Of a stretch of 64,000 nucleotides of DNA, positions 1-11,691 are shown one piece after another. The first letter of the stretch is position 1; each line of letters begins with the position of its first letter. Both the position numbers and the translations under genes were made by a program. Below the pieces are notes generated by a model. It did not search any database. It was given only the letters and a program-made list of their open reading frames with translations, and was not told the origin of the DNA. Origin of the DNA: Euglena gracilis (Eukaryota; Euglenida; Euglenophyceae; Euglenales); NCBI GenBank assembly GCA_039621445.1, contig CP154956.1, forward strand, positions 49,626,826 through 49,690,825. Direction: 5' to 3'.

Positions 1-480
1 CTTACCGACCGGGGGGGGGAGGGGGGGTGGGTGCTATAGGGTGCCTGCCCCTAGCAGGCACACCCCCCCCAGGGGGGGGATAGGGGTCCGGGCCGGACCC
101 AGAAAATTTTCATTGAAAATGGCCTTGTCCGGGCCCCCGGCGCCGAAGGCGCCGGGGTCGGAGGGGGGTGCCTGCTAGAGGCAGGCACCCCCCAAAACCC
201 TACCCCCCCCCGGGGGGGTCGGATCGGGTGCTATGGGGTGCCTGCCCCTAGCACCCCCCCCCCGTGGGGTAGGCACCCGACTAAGCGCAAGTCTGGAGGG
301 GTCACACAGGTGTTAAGTGAATCTACGCTGCCGACCCAGCCAATTTTCCTTTGAAATGGCCATTTTCGGGCCCTGGCGCTACCCACCCCATAACCTACCT
401 ATAACACCACCCACCCCAAAACCTGACCCCCCCCCCCCGGGGGAGGTCGAAAATGCCATCCCCCCCCCTGCCTGCTCATA
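1..480. repeat. G/C homopolymer tract with small hairpins
   Basis: Long runs of G and C alternate with a repeated GGGTGCCTGCC / GGCAGGCACCC motif. This forms short inverted repeats, for example around 50-72 and 162-191, where GTGCCTGC and GCAGGCAC flank a 4-6 nt loop. No open frame here has coding character. It is low-complexity spacer DNA of the same style as the G-run spacers further right. Confidence 0.6.
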
Positions 481-2786
481 GCACCAAGCCCCCCAGGGGT
501 GCACTTCCTTAAAAAGAAGCCTGGCGCCCCCGGACCCAGAAAAACTGGTCCCAAAAGATAGTGATTTTTGACTCAAAATGTCCGAATGCGAAGCCTGCAG
601 CAGTTTGGAGCACAATTTGGCCACATCATGTCTTTGGCTAGCTGTGGAGCTGAGAAAACCGAAAAATTACCAGGGCTTTTGGGGGGGGGGGACGGGTTGG
701 ACTGCAGCTAATCTGGAAATCCTGCGGACCCTGATTTTTGTTGATTTTGGAACAAATCAGCAAAAAAAACACATAAAAACATCCATTTCCACCTTGGCAC
801 ACAGCCAGGTGGAAATGACCCCTGGGACCTGTCCCGAGGGACCGCAGGACCACCCGGGACCCCCACCACCAAATTTCTCAAAAAATGCAGAGAATTCCAA
901 CAGAATGTTGCCACCCTTGGAAGGCCCTATTCAATGAACACCATGCCTAACCTGTGGCCATCTGTCAAAGGTCTCGAGAAGAGATTTGGATCGAGGGGCG
1001 CCGCGTCATCTGAGACGTTTAAACTACAATTGGCATCAAAGGTGGCGCCAAAATACTCATTTCGCTACGCCGGGGGGCCATCAAAAAAGTCGAGTTTTCC
1101 AAGAATTTCTCAAAAATTCAGAAAAATCAAAAAATGAAGCACTTGGAAGCAGGCTTTTGCTTAAGGGCCCGGGGGGGGGTCCACTAGGTAGCCATTTTGC
1201 TGGCAGCCAGAAAAAAAAAGCCACTAGCCAGGCTAGGTTTGTCCACCGGGGGGGGGGGGGGCTGTGGAGTCCAAACTTTCTCAAACTCACATTGGCTACG
1301 TTTCGGCATGCAGTGCCGAGGGGGTCAAAGGGAGTACCATTTGCATGCCGAGAAAGTCTCACAATAAGGGAGTGGTGTGTCAGACCTCCTTGGAATTCTC
1401 TTATTGCGATGTTAAGTGCAGCAATGGAATGCCCCACCCTTAAATGGACCTGGAAAACGGGCTCCAAGGCCCTGGATCATTCCGGGGGATTTCAGGGGGG
1501 GATTCCAAAAGTCCAAGAAGAAAACATGACACCTGGCCGGGCCCCAGGTCCGTTTGGGGGGGGGTGCGTACAAATTGCGCAGCAACATGGAAAACCTGGC
1601 ATCCCTGAATGAATCCTCCCTACCACTCCCCACCCCCTCTGATTGTCCTTCCCACTCAGCCAGTCAACGTGGCAGAAAGTTGACAACTCGGTCCCTGAGT
1701 TCTTCTCTTTAGAGAAAGCGAGTCTTGCCACTAGGGAAAAGGGGGGTGTCCAATCCCCCCTCCCCCTCCTCCCCTCCCCCTGCATTACCCCAGCCCCATT
1801 CCTTGTTTTTTTTGCGCAGTCTGCACCTCAAAAATGTGTGCACCCTGAGCCAAAAATATTTGCACCAATGTTAAAAATTTTGCACTTGGACCAGCTGTTT
1901 GGCACAGTTTTTTCTTGCAGCATTTCTGCACAATGGAATGAAATGATGATGAGATGCATGCAATGGATGGAATGAAAATATTTGGGAATAAGCGCTTATA
2001 TTTTTCGGGACCCAAAAATAAGGGAATTTATCTCAAAAAAAACATTTTTTTTGTTTTATGAGAAAAATTAAAAGCATCAAAACGGCAAAGGGAAGAGTGG
2101 ATCCCAAAATCCCCTTGCACAAGATGGAACCAGAAATTAGCCAATATAGCCCGAAAACCTAGCTGTGGTTGGATTTGAAAAAAATCAAGCGCTTTCAACT
2201 GCACAGAACAATTATTTCTCACCGAAAATTGTAGATCTGGCATGTTGCCCACGAACCCCTTCCTGTTGAGACCCGACCTGACATCACACCTAGCACCTGG
2301 CATCCGAAATGTTTGCCCATGGCTGGTAAAAAAAAAATTCCCAAAGTTCTCAAAAATTTTTGCACTTTATCCCCAAAAATATTTGCACTTGTTCTGAAAA
2401 AATTTGCACGCCATCATCTTTTTGCTCAATGAAAAAAAGCCTTACACTGAACAATGGAAAAAGATCCACGCCGATTGAAGTTTCAAACGGCGACTGTGCA
2501 AAAAACCCGATCAAGTGCAAAAATTTCGGAACGGAGGTAAATATTTTGGGATAAAATGCAACAATTTTCAAGATAAAATGCAAACAAATTGGTGGCATGT
2601 GCAAACTTTTTGGAGATAAAGTGAAGGAAAAAAAACTGACTGGAAGTGCAAAAATATACGGTCTTAAGTGCAAAAAAAAGTTGGTAGTTAGGTGTAATGG
2701 TGGGGACAACAAGGGGTGCAGAGTCACCGAGTAATGGCACGAACCCGGGACCCCTTAACCCCCCCTACCCCCTAACCCCCCTAACC
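481..2786. other. No gene recognised; repeat-poor spacer
   Basis: I see no supported gene. Open frames of up to about 200 codons occur on both strands but run through G-runs and lack recognisable motifs. Between about 1,830 and 2,690 a short motif built on TTTGCAC / GTGCAAAAAT recurs many times at irregular spacing on both strands. It gives the minus-strand frame there a false periodic look. The stretch ends in C-run DNA with CCCCTAA-like words at 2,755-2,786. Confidence 0.5.
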
Positions 2787-3590
2787 AGGTTTTGAATAGT
2801 GCTGAGCTCTTAATAAGCGCGCACCCACCCCTTCATTAACCCCTCCATACATACCGGCCCACTCCATGGAGCTCTTTTGCCTGAAATCCATGGGTTTTGT
2901 GCCAGAAACAGGGCGCTGGCGGGTCGAAAAACGCTCATTTTCGGCTCGAAAACAGTTTTTCCGGGTCCGGGGCATTGTTTTGGTCAAAAAATTTTTTTGA
3001 TTTTTTTTCGACTTTTTTTGACCCAAAGTCAATGGGTCGGCGGCCCAGAATGGGGCGCTGGCGGGTCGAAAAACGCTCGTTTTCGGCTCACAAAACTCAA
3101 TGCTCTTCCCTTCGTTTTCACATCACAAAAAAGTGAAGACACAAAGAAAAAAATGGGTGGCGGGGAGGGGGTTCGGGTAACGCCCGGTACGGGAGGTAAA
3201 AAAAATATCATGGGGGTCGGCGGCCCGATGGGGGCCTGCGGGTCGAAAAACCGCTCGTTTCGCTCAAAAAACAGTTTTAGTTCTGGGTCTTGGCCCGGGA
3301 GGCCAAAAATCATCGTTTCGGGCAAAAAAATTTTTTTCGATTTTTTTCGACTTTTTCGACCCGGTTTTGACCCAAAGTCAATGGGTCGGCGGCCCAAAAC
3401 GGGGCGCTGGCGGGTCGAAAAACGCTCGTTTTCGGCTCAAAAACAGTTTTTCCGGGTCCGGGAGGCCAAAAAACATCGTTTCGGGCAAAAAAAATTTTTT
3501 CGATTTTTTTCGCCCTTTTCGACCCGGTTTTGACCCAAAGTCAATGGGTCGGCGGCCCAAAACGGGGCGCAGGTTTTGTCCGAAAACGGC
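2787..3590. repeat. Satellite array, approx. 170-bp unit (about 4 copies)
   Basis: After a junction word (AATAGTGCTGAGCTCTTAAT at about 2,798) come about four copies of a monomer. Each copy runs through a GGGTCGGCGGCCCAAAACGG core, the word AAACGCTCGTTTTCGGCTC, a CCGGGTCCGGGAGGCC block, CATCGTTTCGGGC and then runs of A and T. The second copy is interrupted by unrelated sequence at about 3,090-3,210. The same monomer recurs in at least ten further arrays up to 28,431. Apparent proteins such as the 218-residue frame at 2,877-3,533 come from this repeat and are not genes. Confidence 0.85.
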
Positions 3591-4310
3591 TAAGTCGAAC
3601 AGAGGGAAAAGTGTACAAAATGGCCTGAAATGGCCCAAATTGGCCAAAAAAAAACGCCCGTATCTCGGGCTGGGCGGGGAGTTGCGGGAAAACCAAAATC
3701 CCAGTAGATAGAGCGTTCCAAGGGCTTCAATTTAGGTCTCCGGACATTTCCTTTGATTTTGCATCATTTTCGATAAATTTTGAAAACATCGATTTTTTGA
3801 CCCCCCACCCCCCCGAAAACGGCTAAGTCGAACAGAGGGAAAAGTGTACAAAACGGCCATCTGCACCGAAAACGGCCGTATCTCGGGCCAGGCGGGGAGT
3901 TGCGGGGAAATCAAAATACCGGTGGATGGGGCGTTCCAAGGGCTTCAATTTAGGTCTCCGGACATTTCCTTTGATTTGGCTTCATTTTGGAGCCGCCTAG
4001 TGGATTGAAATTGAAAAAATTGTGTGGACGGAAGAATTAAGGAACGAGGAGAATGGGGTTGAGTCCAAAGGAGTGGGGGGGGGGGGGGGGGGGGGGGGGG
4101 CGGGCCGATCCTACCCAGTTTGGACCCCTTCGCGCGTGAATAACTCGGGCCTGGCGGGGAGTTGGGGGTCAAACCCAGGTGATTCGGAAACTAGAAATCC
4201 AGTCGCTCGCAACTGAAAAAAAAAATTCCGGGAACCGGGCCGGGATCATGGTGATAATCCTTCCTGGGGGCCCGGGGGGGGGGGGGAGGGGGGGGGTCGA
4301 GGGGGGGATT
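3585..4310. repeat. TATCTCGGGC dyad modules (three diverged copies)
   Basis: Three diverged modules each carry TATCTCGGGC (or AACTCGGGC) followed by GGCGGGGAGTTG. The first two continue with GCGTTCCAAGGGCTTCAA and GGTCTCCGGACATTTCCTTT. The third (about 4,110-4,250) has the CTACCCAGTTTGGACCCCTT version and ends ATGGTGATAATCC. A run of about 23 G interrupts at 4,077-4,100. Non-coding; the same order of modules is seen in every higher-order unit to the right. Confidence 0.8.
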
Positions 4311-4313
4311 TCG

Positions 4314-4356
4314 CCGGTGGTAAGCTTCGCTCTTACCCATAAGAGCTCAGCGACCC
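4314..4356. repeat. Junction hairpin motif of the higher-order repeat
   Basis: GGTAAGCTTCGCTCTTACC is a short hairpin and is followed by TAAGAGCTCAGCG. The same junction recurs near 8,037, 11,531, 15,705, 18,870, 20,462, 23,757, 25,113, 26,823 and 28,117. It usually sits just after a G-run and just before a GCTGAGCTCTT word, so it marks the border between higher-order units. Function unknown. Confidence 0.75.
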
Positions 4357-4687
4357 CCCCCTAACCCCCCCTAACCCCCCCTACCCCCTAACCCCCCCTA
4401 CCCCCTAACCCCCCCAAACCCCCCCAACCCCCCCCCTACCCCCCCCCTCCCCCCCCCCCCCCCCTACCCCCCCCCCCCCCTTAACCCCCCCTACCGGAAA
4501 CGAGTTTTTTTGAGGAAAGAGCGGATGGTAGGAAACTGTCCGGCACGGGGGGGGGGGGGGGGCTCTGCCCCCCCCCGAACCCCCCCCCAGAACCAAAATA
4601 ACACAACCCCAAAGTTTGAAAAAAATTTTGAGGGAAAGAGCGGGTCGTAGGCAACTGTCTGGCACGGCGGGGGGGGGGGGCGCAAGG
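4357..4687. repeat. C-run tract with CCCCCTAA words
   Basis: A C-rich tract reads mostly as CCCCCCTAA, CCCCCTA and C-runs of 7-16. It is followed by a G-run/C-run block and an AAAGAGCGGGTCGTAGGCAA segment that reappears near 6,305. Similar C-run tracts are at 6,388-6,425, 8,075-8,190, 9,880-9,915, 11,570-11,690 and 13,090-13,165. The words resemble an irregular telomere-type repeat, but no regular unit is kept. Confidence 0.6.
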
Positions 4688-6224
4688 CGGTAGACTGGGG
4701 GGGGGGTAGTGGGGAGTCGGCCGACTAGTCGGCCGACTACCCAATTGGTCGGCCGACTAGGCCTGGTCGGTAGCTAGTCGGCGAGACAGGGGGGGGGGGG
4801 TAGTGGGTAGTCGGCCGACTAGTCGGCCGACTACCCACTCTAATGTACTAACGGGTCCAAACCGCCGACTTTTAAGCCCCCCCCCCATGAAGAAAATCCA
4901 ATGCAAACTAGTCGGTGGCTAGTCGGCGGTCATAAAAATGGGTTGTGGCGGGCCCAAATCACCCGGAAATGGTCCGGATGGGTCCAAAAAAAGTCTTACG
5001 CCTAAATAAACACCCCCAGACGGAAATCTTTGGTCGGTGGGGGGTCGGTGGGCCCTTGATGGGCTTGATGGGGGTCCGGAGGGGTAAAAAACCAATGATG
5101 AAACAGGGATTACATGAAAATCCTTTAGAAATGCAAGCATTCTGCATCACGAGAGGCAGAAAACTCCCCCCTCCACCCCCATCCGAGCAAATCCCTTCTG
5201 TGCTGGCAACATACTCGGGGGCTAAGTCGTTTTTGTGGCTCGCTTTGGCATAGGCGGGGGGCTCCGCCCCCCCGCACCCCCCCCTCAAATAACAAAATCC
5301 CTTCTATGTTGGCAATAGAATTGGAGGGATAAGACCTTTTTTTGTGCAAATTTTGACTTATATTAAATATCCAATATGGGGAGAGGTGTTCTTTTGTCAA
5401 AAGTGGCCCAAAATGGACATTTTCCCCCATTTTTTTTTTGCATATTCACCCCCGATTGGGGGGTTTTGGTGCCATTTGGGTGGGTTTGGACTGGTGTTGA
5501 GGCGATTTGGACAAAAATTTTTTCCCAGGGGGGGGCTTAAAAGTCGGCGGTGTTGGCCCGGCCACCCCCTCCCCCCTCCACCCCCATCCGAGCCTCAAAT
5601 AACAAAATCCCTTCTGTGTTGGCAACATACTCGGGGGCTAAGTCGTTTTTGTGGCTCACTTTGGCATTGGCGGGGGGGGGGGGCTCCGCCCCCCCCCCCC
5701 CCCGCACCCCCCTCAAATAACAAAGTCCCTTCTATTTTGGCATTACAATTGGAGGGATAAGACCTTTTTTGTGCACATCTCTTCTGTGTTGGCAACATAC
5801 TCGGGGGCTAAGTCGTTTTTGTGGCTCACTTTGGCATAGGCGGGGGGGGCTCCGCCCCCCCGCACCCCCCCCCCTCAAATAACAAAATCCCTTCTATGTT
5901 GGCAATGGAATTGGAGGGATAAGACCTTTTTTTGTGCAAATTTTGACTTATATTGAAAATCCAATGGGGAGAGGTGTTCTTTTGTCAAAAGTGGCCCAAA
6001 ATGCAAAATGGACATTTTCCCCCATTTTTTTTTTTGCATATTCACCCCCGATTGGGGGGTTCTGGAGCCATTTTGGTGGGTTTTGACTGGTGTTGAGGCG
6101 ATTTGCACAAAATATTCCCAGGGGGAGGCTTAAAAGTCGGCGGTTTTGACCCGTTAGTACATTAGAGTGGGTAGTCGTCCGACTAGTCGGCCGACTACCC
6201 ACTACCCCCCCCCCAGTCTACCGT
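4688..6224. mobile_element. TIR (foldback/MITE-like) element, copy 1
   Basis: An approx. 83-86 bp inverted repeat bounds this block: 4,801-4,886 on the left and 6,121-6,203 on the right. From outside in it reads TAGTCGGCCGACTAGTCGGC, then CTCTAATGTACTAACGGGTC, then ACCGCCGACTTTTAAGC and a C-run. The outer part is itself palindromic. A second left-end copy (4,688-4,742) starts CGGTAGACTGGG and matches the complement of the right end at 6,224. Inside are three units of an approx. 112-bp repeat. No transposase frame is seen, so if it is a transposon it is non-autonomous. No clear target duplication could be read because of the flanking G/C runs. Confidence 0.55.
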
Positions 6225-6980
6225 CTGGCACTGGGGGGGGGGGGGCTCCGCCCCCCCCCCCCCAGTACCAAAATAACACAATCCCAAAATTTGAAAAATT
6301 TTTTGAAGGAAAGAGCGGGTCGTATGCAACTGTCCGGGGGTCGGTTTGACATTCTCCGCCCCCCCAACCCCACCAGAATCAAAACAGCCCCTAACCCCCC
6401 CTACCCCCTAGCCCCCCCCTAACCATGTTTTGAATAGTGCTGAGCTCTTAATAAGCGCGCCCCAGCCCTTCATTGACCAGCCACTCCGTGGAGCTCTTTG
6501 GACTAAAATGCAAGGGTTTTGTGCCTGAAACGGGAGGCCAAGGGGTCAAAAATCGCTCATTTTTGGCTCAAAAACGGGTTTTCCGGGTCCGGGAGGGCAA
6601 AAAACATCGTTTTGGGCAAAAAATTTTTTCAATTTTTTCGACTTTTTTGACCCGGGTTTGGCCCGAAGTCAATGGGTCGGCGGCCCAAAACGGGGCGCTG
6701 GCGGGTCGGAAAACGCTCGTTTTCGGCTCAAAAACAGTTTTTCCGGGTCCGGGAGGCCAAAAAAACATCGTTTCGGGCAAAAAAAAATTTCGATTTTTTT
6801 CGACTTTTTTTGACCCGGGTTTGGCCCGAAGTCAATGAATGGGTTGGCGGCCCAAAACGGGGCGCTGGCGGGTCGAAAAACGCTCATTTTCGGCTCAAAA
6901 ACAGTTTTTCCGGGTCCGGGAGGCCCAAAAACATCGTTTCGGGCAAAAAAAATATTTCGATTTTTTTTCTACTTTTTTGA
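6225..6980. repeat. Spacer, junction word and three satellite monomers
   Basis: A G/C-run block and an AAAGAGCGGGTCGTATGCAA segment are followed by a C-run and the TAGTGCTGAGCTCTTAATAA junction word at about 6,433. Three copies of the approx. 170-bp A/T-run satellite follow from about 6,480. The block is repeated nearly identically at 9,715-10,475. Confidence 0.8.
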
Positions 6981-7242
6981 CCCATGATGCCCATTGGTCA
7001 TGATGGGCATCATGGGTCATGATGGCCATCATGGGTCATGATGGGCATCATGGGTCATGATGGGCATCATGGGTCATGATGGCCATCATGGGTCATGATG
7101 GGCATCATGGGTCATGATGGGCATCATGGGTCATGATGGGCATCATGGGTCATGATGGGCATCATGGCCCATCACGGGTCATGGTGGTCATCATGGGTCA
7201 TGATGCGCATCATGGCCATCACGGGTCATGATGGCCATGATG
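6981..7242. repeat. 19-bp palindromic minisatellite array 1
   Basis: Tandem units of ATGGGTCATGATGGCCATC, or the GGGCATC variant. In the GGCC form the unit contains a perfect 16-bp palindrome, CATGATGGCCATCATG. About 13 units are present. It is repeated at 10,476-10,737. Confidence 0.9.
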
Positions 7243-8195
7243 GTCGAAAAACGCCCATTTTCGGCTCGAAAACCCTTTTTCCGGGTCCGGGAGGCCAAGA
7301 AGCATGGTTTTGGGTAGGGAATTTTTTTTCGATATTTTTCGCCTTTTTTGGCCGAAAACGGCTAAGTCCACCAGTGGAAAAAGTGTACAAAATGGCCAAA
7401 ATCGGCTGAAAAACAGCAGTATCTCGGGCTACGCGAACAGTTGTGGGGAAATCAAAATACCGGTAGATGGAGTGTTCCAAGGGCTTCAAATTAGGTCTCC
7501 GGACATTTCCTTTGACTTTGCTTCATTTTGGAAAAATTTTGAAACTATTGATTTTTGGCCGAATTTTGGCTGAAAACGGCTAAGTCGGACAGTGGAAAAA
7601 GTGTACAAAATGGCCCGTTGGCCGAAAACGGGCATATCTCGGGCCAGGCGGGGAGTTGCGGGGAAATCAAAATACTGGCAGATGGGGCGTTCCAAGGGCT
7701 TCAAATTAGGTCGCCGGACATTTCCTTTGATTTTGCTTCATTTTGGAGATATTTTGAAAATTGACATTTTTTGGCCGAAATGGCAGAGTCCAAAGGGGGG
7801 GGCTTAAAAAGGGGGGTTGGCCAATCCTACCCAGTTTGGACCCCTTCGCGCGTGAATAACGGGGCCTGGCGGGGAGTTGGGGTCAAACCCAGGTGATTCG
7901 GAAACTAGGAATCCAGTCGCTCGCGACTGAAAAAAAAATTCGGGAACGGGGCCGGGATCATGGTGATAATCCGCCGGTTCCCGAGGTGGCCCCGAGGGGG
8001 GGGGGTTCGGGGGGGTTCGGGGGGGTTTTCCCCCAGTGGTAAGCTTCGCTCTTACCCATAAAGGGATAAGAGCTCAGCTCCCCCCCCCTAACCCCCCCTA
8101 CCCCCTAACCACCCCCCCCCCAACCCCCCCTAACCACCCCCCCCCCCTAACCCCCCCTAGCCCCCCCCTAACCACCCCCCCTAACCCCCGGCGCA
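7243..8195. repeat. Dyad modules, G-run, junction hairpin and C-run
   Basis: A partial satellite monomer is followed by two TATCTCGGGC modules (about 7,360-7,790), the CAGTTTGGACCCCTTCGCGC module (about 7,820-7,975), a G-run, the junction hairpin at 8,037 and a C-run with CCCCCTAA words. Non-coding. Repeated at 10,738-11,690. Confidence 0.8.
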
Positions 8196-8196
8196 A

Positions 8197-9715
8197 GGCG
8201 GTAGACTGGGGGGGGGGTAGTGGGTAGTCGGCCGACTAGTCGGCCGACTACCCAATTGGTCCACCGACTAGGCCTAGTCGGTAGCTAGTCGGCGAGACAG
8301 GGGGGGGGGTAGTGGGTAGTCGGCCAACTAGTCGGCCGACTACCCACTCTAATGTACTAACGGGTCAAAACCGCCGACTTTTAAGCCCCCCCCTCATGAA
8401 CAAAATCCAATGCAAACTAGTCGGTGGCTAGTCGGCGGTCATAAAAATGGTCTGTGGCGGGCCCAAATCACCCGGAAATGGTCCGGATGGGTCCAAATAA
8501 GTGTCTTACGCCTAAATAAACACCCCCAGATGGAAATCTTTGGTCAGTGGGGGGTCGGTGGGCCCTTGATGGGGGTCCGGAGGGGTAAAAAACCAATGAT
8601 GAAACAGGGATTACATGAAAATCCTTTAGAAATGCAAGCATTCTGCATCACGAGAGGCAGAAAACTCCCCCCTCCACCCCCATCCGAGCAAATCCCTTCT
8701 GTGCTGGCAACATACTCGGGGGCTAAGTCGTTTTTGTGGCTCGCTTTGGCATAGGCGGGGGGCTCCGCCCCCCCGCACCCCCCCCTCAAATAACAAAATC
8801 CCTTCTATGTTGGCAATAGAATTGGAGGGATAAGACCTTTTTTTGTGCAAATTTTGACTTATATTAAATATCCAATATGGGGAGAGGTGTTCTTTTGTCA
8901 AAAGTGGCCCAAAATGGACATTTTCCCCATTTTTTTTTGCATATTCACCCCCGATTGGGGGGTTTTGGTGCCATTTGGGTGGGTTTGGACTGGTGTTGAG
9001 GCGATTTGGACAAAAAATTTTTCCCAGGGGGGGGCTTAAAAGTCGGCGGTTTTGGCCCGTCCACCCCCTCCCCCCTCAACCCCAATCCGGACCTCAATTA
9101 CCAAATTCCTTTCTGTTTTGGCAACAGCCTCGGGGGCTAATTCTTTTTTGTGGCTCATTTTGGCATTGGCGGGGGGGGGGGCTCCGCCCCCCCCCCCGCA
9201 CCCCCCTCAAATAACAAAATCCCTTCTATGTTGGCAATACAATTGGAGGGATAAGACCTTTTTTGTGCAAATCCCTTCTGTGTTGGCAACATACTCGGGG
9301 GCTAAGTCGTTTTTGTGGCTCACTTTGGCATAGGCGGTCGGGGGGGCTCCGCCCCCCCGCACCCCCCCCCTCAAATAACAAAATCCCTTCTATGTTGGCA
9401 ATGGAATTGGAGGGATAAGACCTTTTTTTGTGCAAATTTTGACTTATATTGAAAATCCAATGGGGAGAGGTGTTCTTTTGTCAAAAGTGGCCCAAAATGC
9501 AAAATGGACATTTTCCCCCATTTTTTTTTTGCATATTCACCCCCGATTGGGGGGTTCTGGAGCCATTTGGGTGGGTTTTGACTGGTGTTGAGGCGATTTG
9601 GACAAAATTTTCCCAGGGGGGGGCTTAAAAGTCGGCGGTTTTGACCCGTTAGTACATTAGAGTGGGTAGTCGTCCGACTAGTCGGCCGACTACCCACTAC
9701 CCCCCCCCCACTCTA
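8197..9715. mobile_element. TIR element, copy 2
   Basis: The terminal inverted repeats are at 8,310-8,394 and 9,616-9,698, with the same sequence plan as copy 1. Internal repeats and flanks are also the same, so this copy probably arose by the 3.49-kb tandem duplication and not by an independent insertion. No transposase is present. Confidence 0.55.
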
Positions 9716-10475
9716 CGCTCTGGCACTGGGGGGGGGGGATCCGCCCCCCCCCCCCAGTACCAAAATAACACAATCCCAAAATTTGAAAAAAATTTTGAAG
9801 GAAAGAGCGGGTCGTATGCAACTGTCCGGGGGTCGGTTTGACATTCTCCGCCCCCCCAACCCCACCAGAATCAAAACAGCCCCTAACCCCCCCTACCCCC
9901 TAGCCCCCCCCTAACCAGGTTTTGAATAGTGCTGAGCTCTTAATAAGCGCGCCCCCAGCCCTTCATTGACCAGCCACTCCGTGGAGCTCTTTGGACTAAA
10001 ATGCAAGGGTTTTGTGCCTGAAACGGGAGGCCAAGGGGTCAAAAATCGCTCATTTTTGGCTCAAAAACGGGTTTTCCGGGTCCGGGAGGGCAAAAAACAT
10101 CGTTTTGGGCAAAAAATTTTTTCAATTTTTTCGACTTTTTTGACCCGGGTTTGGCCCGAAGTCAATGGGTCGGCGGCCCAAAACGGGGCGCTGGCGGGTC
10201 GGAAAACGCTCGTTTTCGGCTCAAAAACAGTTTTTCCGGGTCCGGGAGGCCAAAAAAACATCGTTTCGGGCAAAAAAAAAAATTCGATTTTTTTCGACTT
10301 TTTTTGACCCGGGTTTGGCCCGAAGTCAATGAATGGGTTGGCGGCCCAAAACGGGGCGCTGGCGGGTCGAAAAACGCTCATTTTCGGCTCAAAAACAGTT
10401 TTTCCGGGTCCGGGAGGCCCAAAAACATCGTTTCGGGCAAAAAAAATATTTCGATTTTTTTTCTACTTTTTTGAC
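9716..10475. repeat. Spacer and satellite monomers (second copy)
   Basis: Duplicate of 6,225-6,980: C-run, junction word, then three approx. 170-bp satellite monomers. Confidence 0.8.
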
Positions 10476-10737
10476 CCATGATGCCCATTGGTCATGATGG
10501 GCATCATGGGTCATGATGGCCATCATGGGTCATGATGGGCATCATGGGTCATGATGGGCATCATGGGTCATGATGGCCATCATGGGTCATGATGGGCATC
10601 ATGGGTCATGATGGGCATCATGGGTCATGATGGGCATCATGGGTCATGATGGGCATCATGGCCCATCACGGGTCATGGTGGTCATCATGGGTCATGATGC
10701 GCATCATGGCCATCACGGGTCATGATGGCCATGATGG
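10476..10737. repeat. 19-bp palindromic minisatellite array 2
   Basis: Duplicate of the array at 6,981-7,242, with the same order of GGCC and GGGC variant units. It was therefore copied as a block. Confidence 0.9.
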
Positions 10738-11691
10738 TCGAAAAACGCCCATTTTCGGCTCGAAAACCCTTTTTCCGGGTCCGGGAGGCCAAGAAGCATG
10801 GTTTTGGGTAGGGAATTTTTTTTCGATATTTTTCGCCTTTTTTGGCCGAAAACGGCTAAGTCCACCAGTGGAAAAAGTGTACAAAATGGCCAAAATCGGC
10901 TGAAAAACAGCAGTATCTCGGGCTACGCGAACAGTTGTGGGGAAATCAAAATACCGGTAGATGGAGTGTTCCAAGGGCTTCAAATTAGGTCTCCGGACAT
11001 TTCCTTTGACTTTGCTTCATTTTGGAAAAATTTTGAAACTATTGATTTTTGGCCGAATTTTGGCTGAAAACGGCTAAGTCGGACAGTGGAAAAAGTGTAC
11101 AAAATGGCCCGTTGGCCAAAAACGGGCATATCTCGGGCCAGGCGGGGAGTTGCGGGGAAATCAAAATACTGGCAGATGGGGCGTTCCAAGGGCTTCAAAT
11201 TAGGTCGCCGGACATTTCCTTTGATTTTGCTTCATTTTGGAGATATTTTGAAAATTGACATTTTTTGGCCGAAATGGCAGAGTCCAAAGGGGGGGGCTTA
11301 AAAAGGGGGGTTGGCCAATCCTACCCAGTTTGGACCCCTTCGCGCGTGAATAACGGGGCCTGGCGGGGAGTTGGGGTCAAACCCAGGTGATTCGGAAACT
11401 AGGAATCCAGTCGCTCGCGACTGAAAAAAAAATTCGGGAACGGGGCCGGGATCATGGTGATAATCCGCCGGTTCCCGAGGTGGCCCCGAGGGGGGGGGGT
11501 TCGGGGGGGTTCGGGGGGGTTTTCCCCCAGTGGTAAGCTTCGCTCTTATCCATAAAGGGATAAGAGCTCAGCTCCCCCCCCCTAACACCCCCTAACCACC
11601 CCCACCCCCCCCCCCAACCCCCCCTAACCACCCCCCCCCCCTAACCCCCCCTAGCCCCCCCCTAACCGCCCCCCCTAACCCCCGGCGCAAG
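10738..11691. repeat. Dyad modules, junction hairpin and C-run (second copy)
   Basis: Duplicate of 7,243-8,195, differing by a few substitutions and homopolymer lengths. Confidence 0.8.

Larger units (their letters stand above)
4688..11691. repeat. Two tandem copies of an approx. 3.49-kb higher-order unit
   Basis: Everything from about 4,690 to 8,195 is repeated at 8,197-11,691 with an offset of about 3,494 bp. For example, the start of the 19-bp array moves from 6,981 to 10,476 and the internal AAACTAGTCGGTGGCTAG word moves from 8,416 to 11,911. Each unit contains, in order, a TIR element, a 170-bp satellite array, a 19-bp minisatellite array, dyad modules, a G-run, the junction hairpin and a C-run. 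A third, partial unit begins at 11,692. The copies differ mainly in homopolymer lengths and isolated substitutions. Confidence 0.85.
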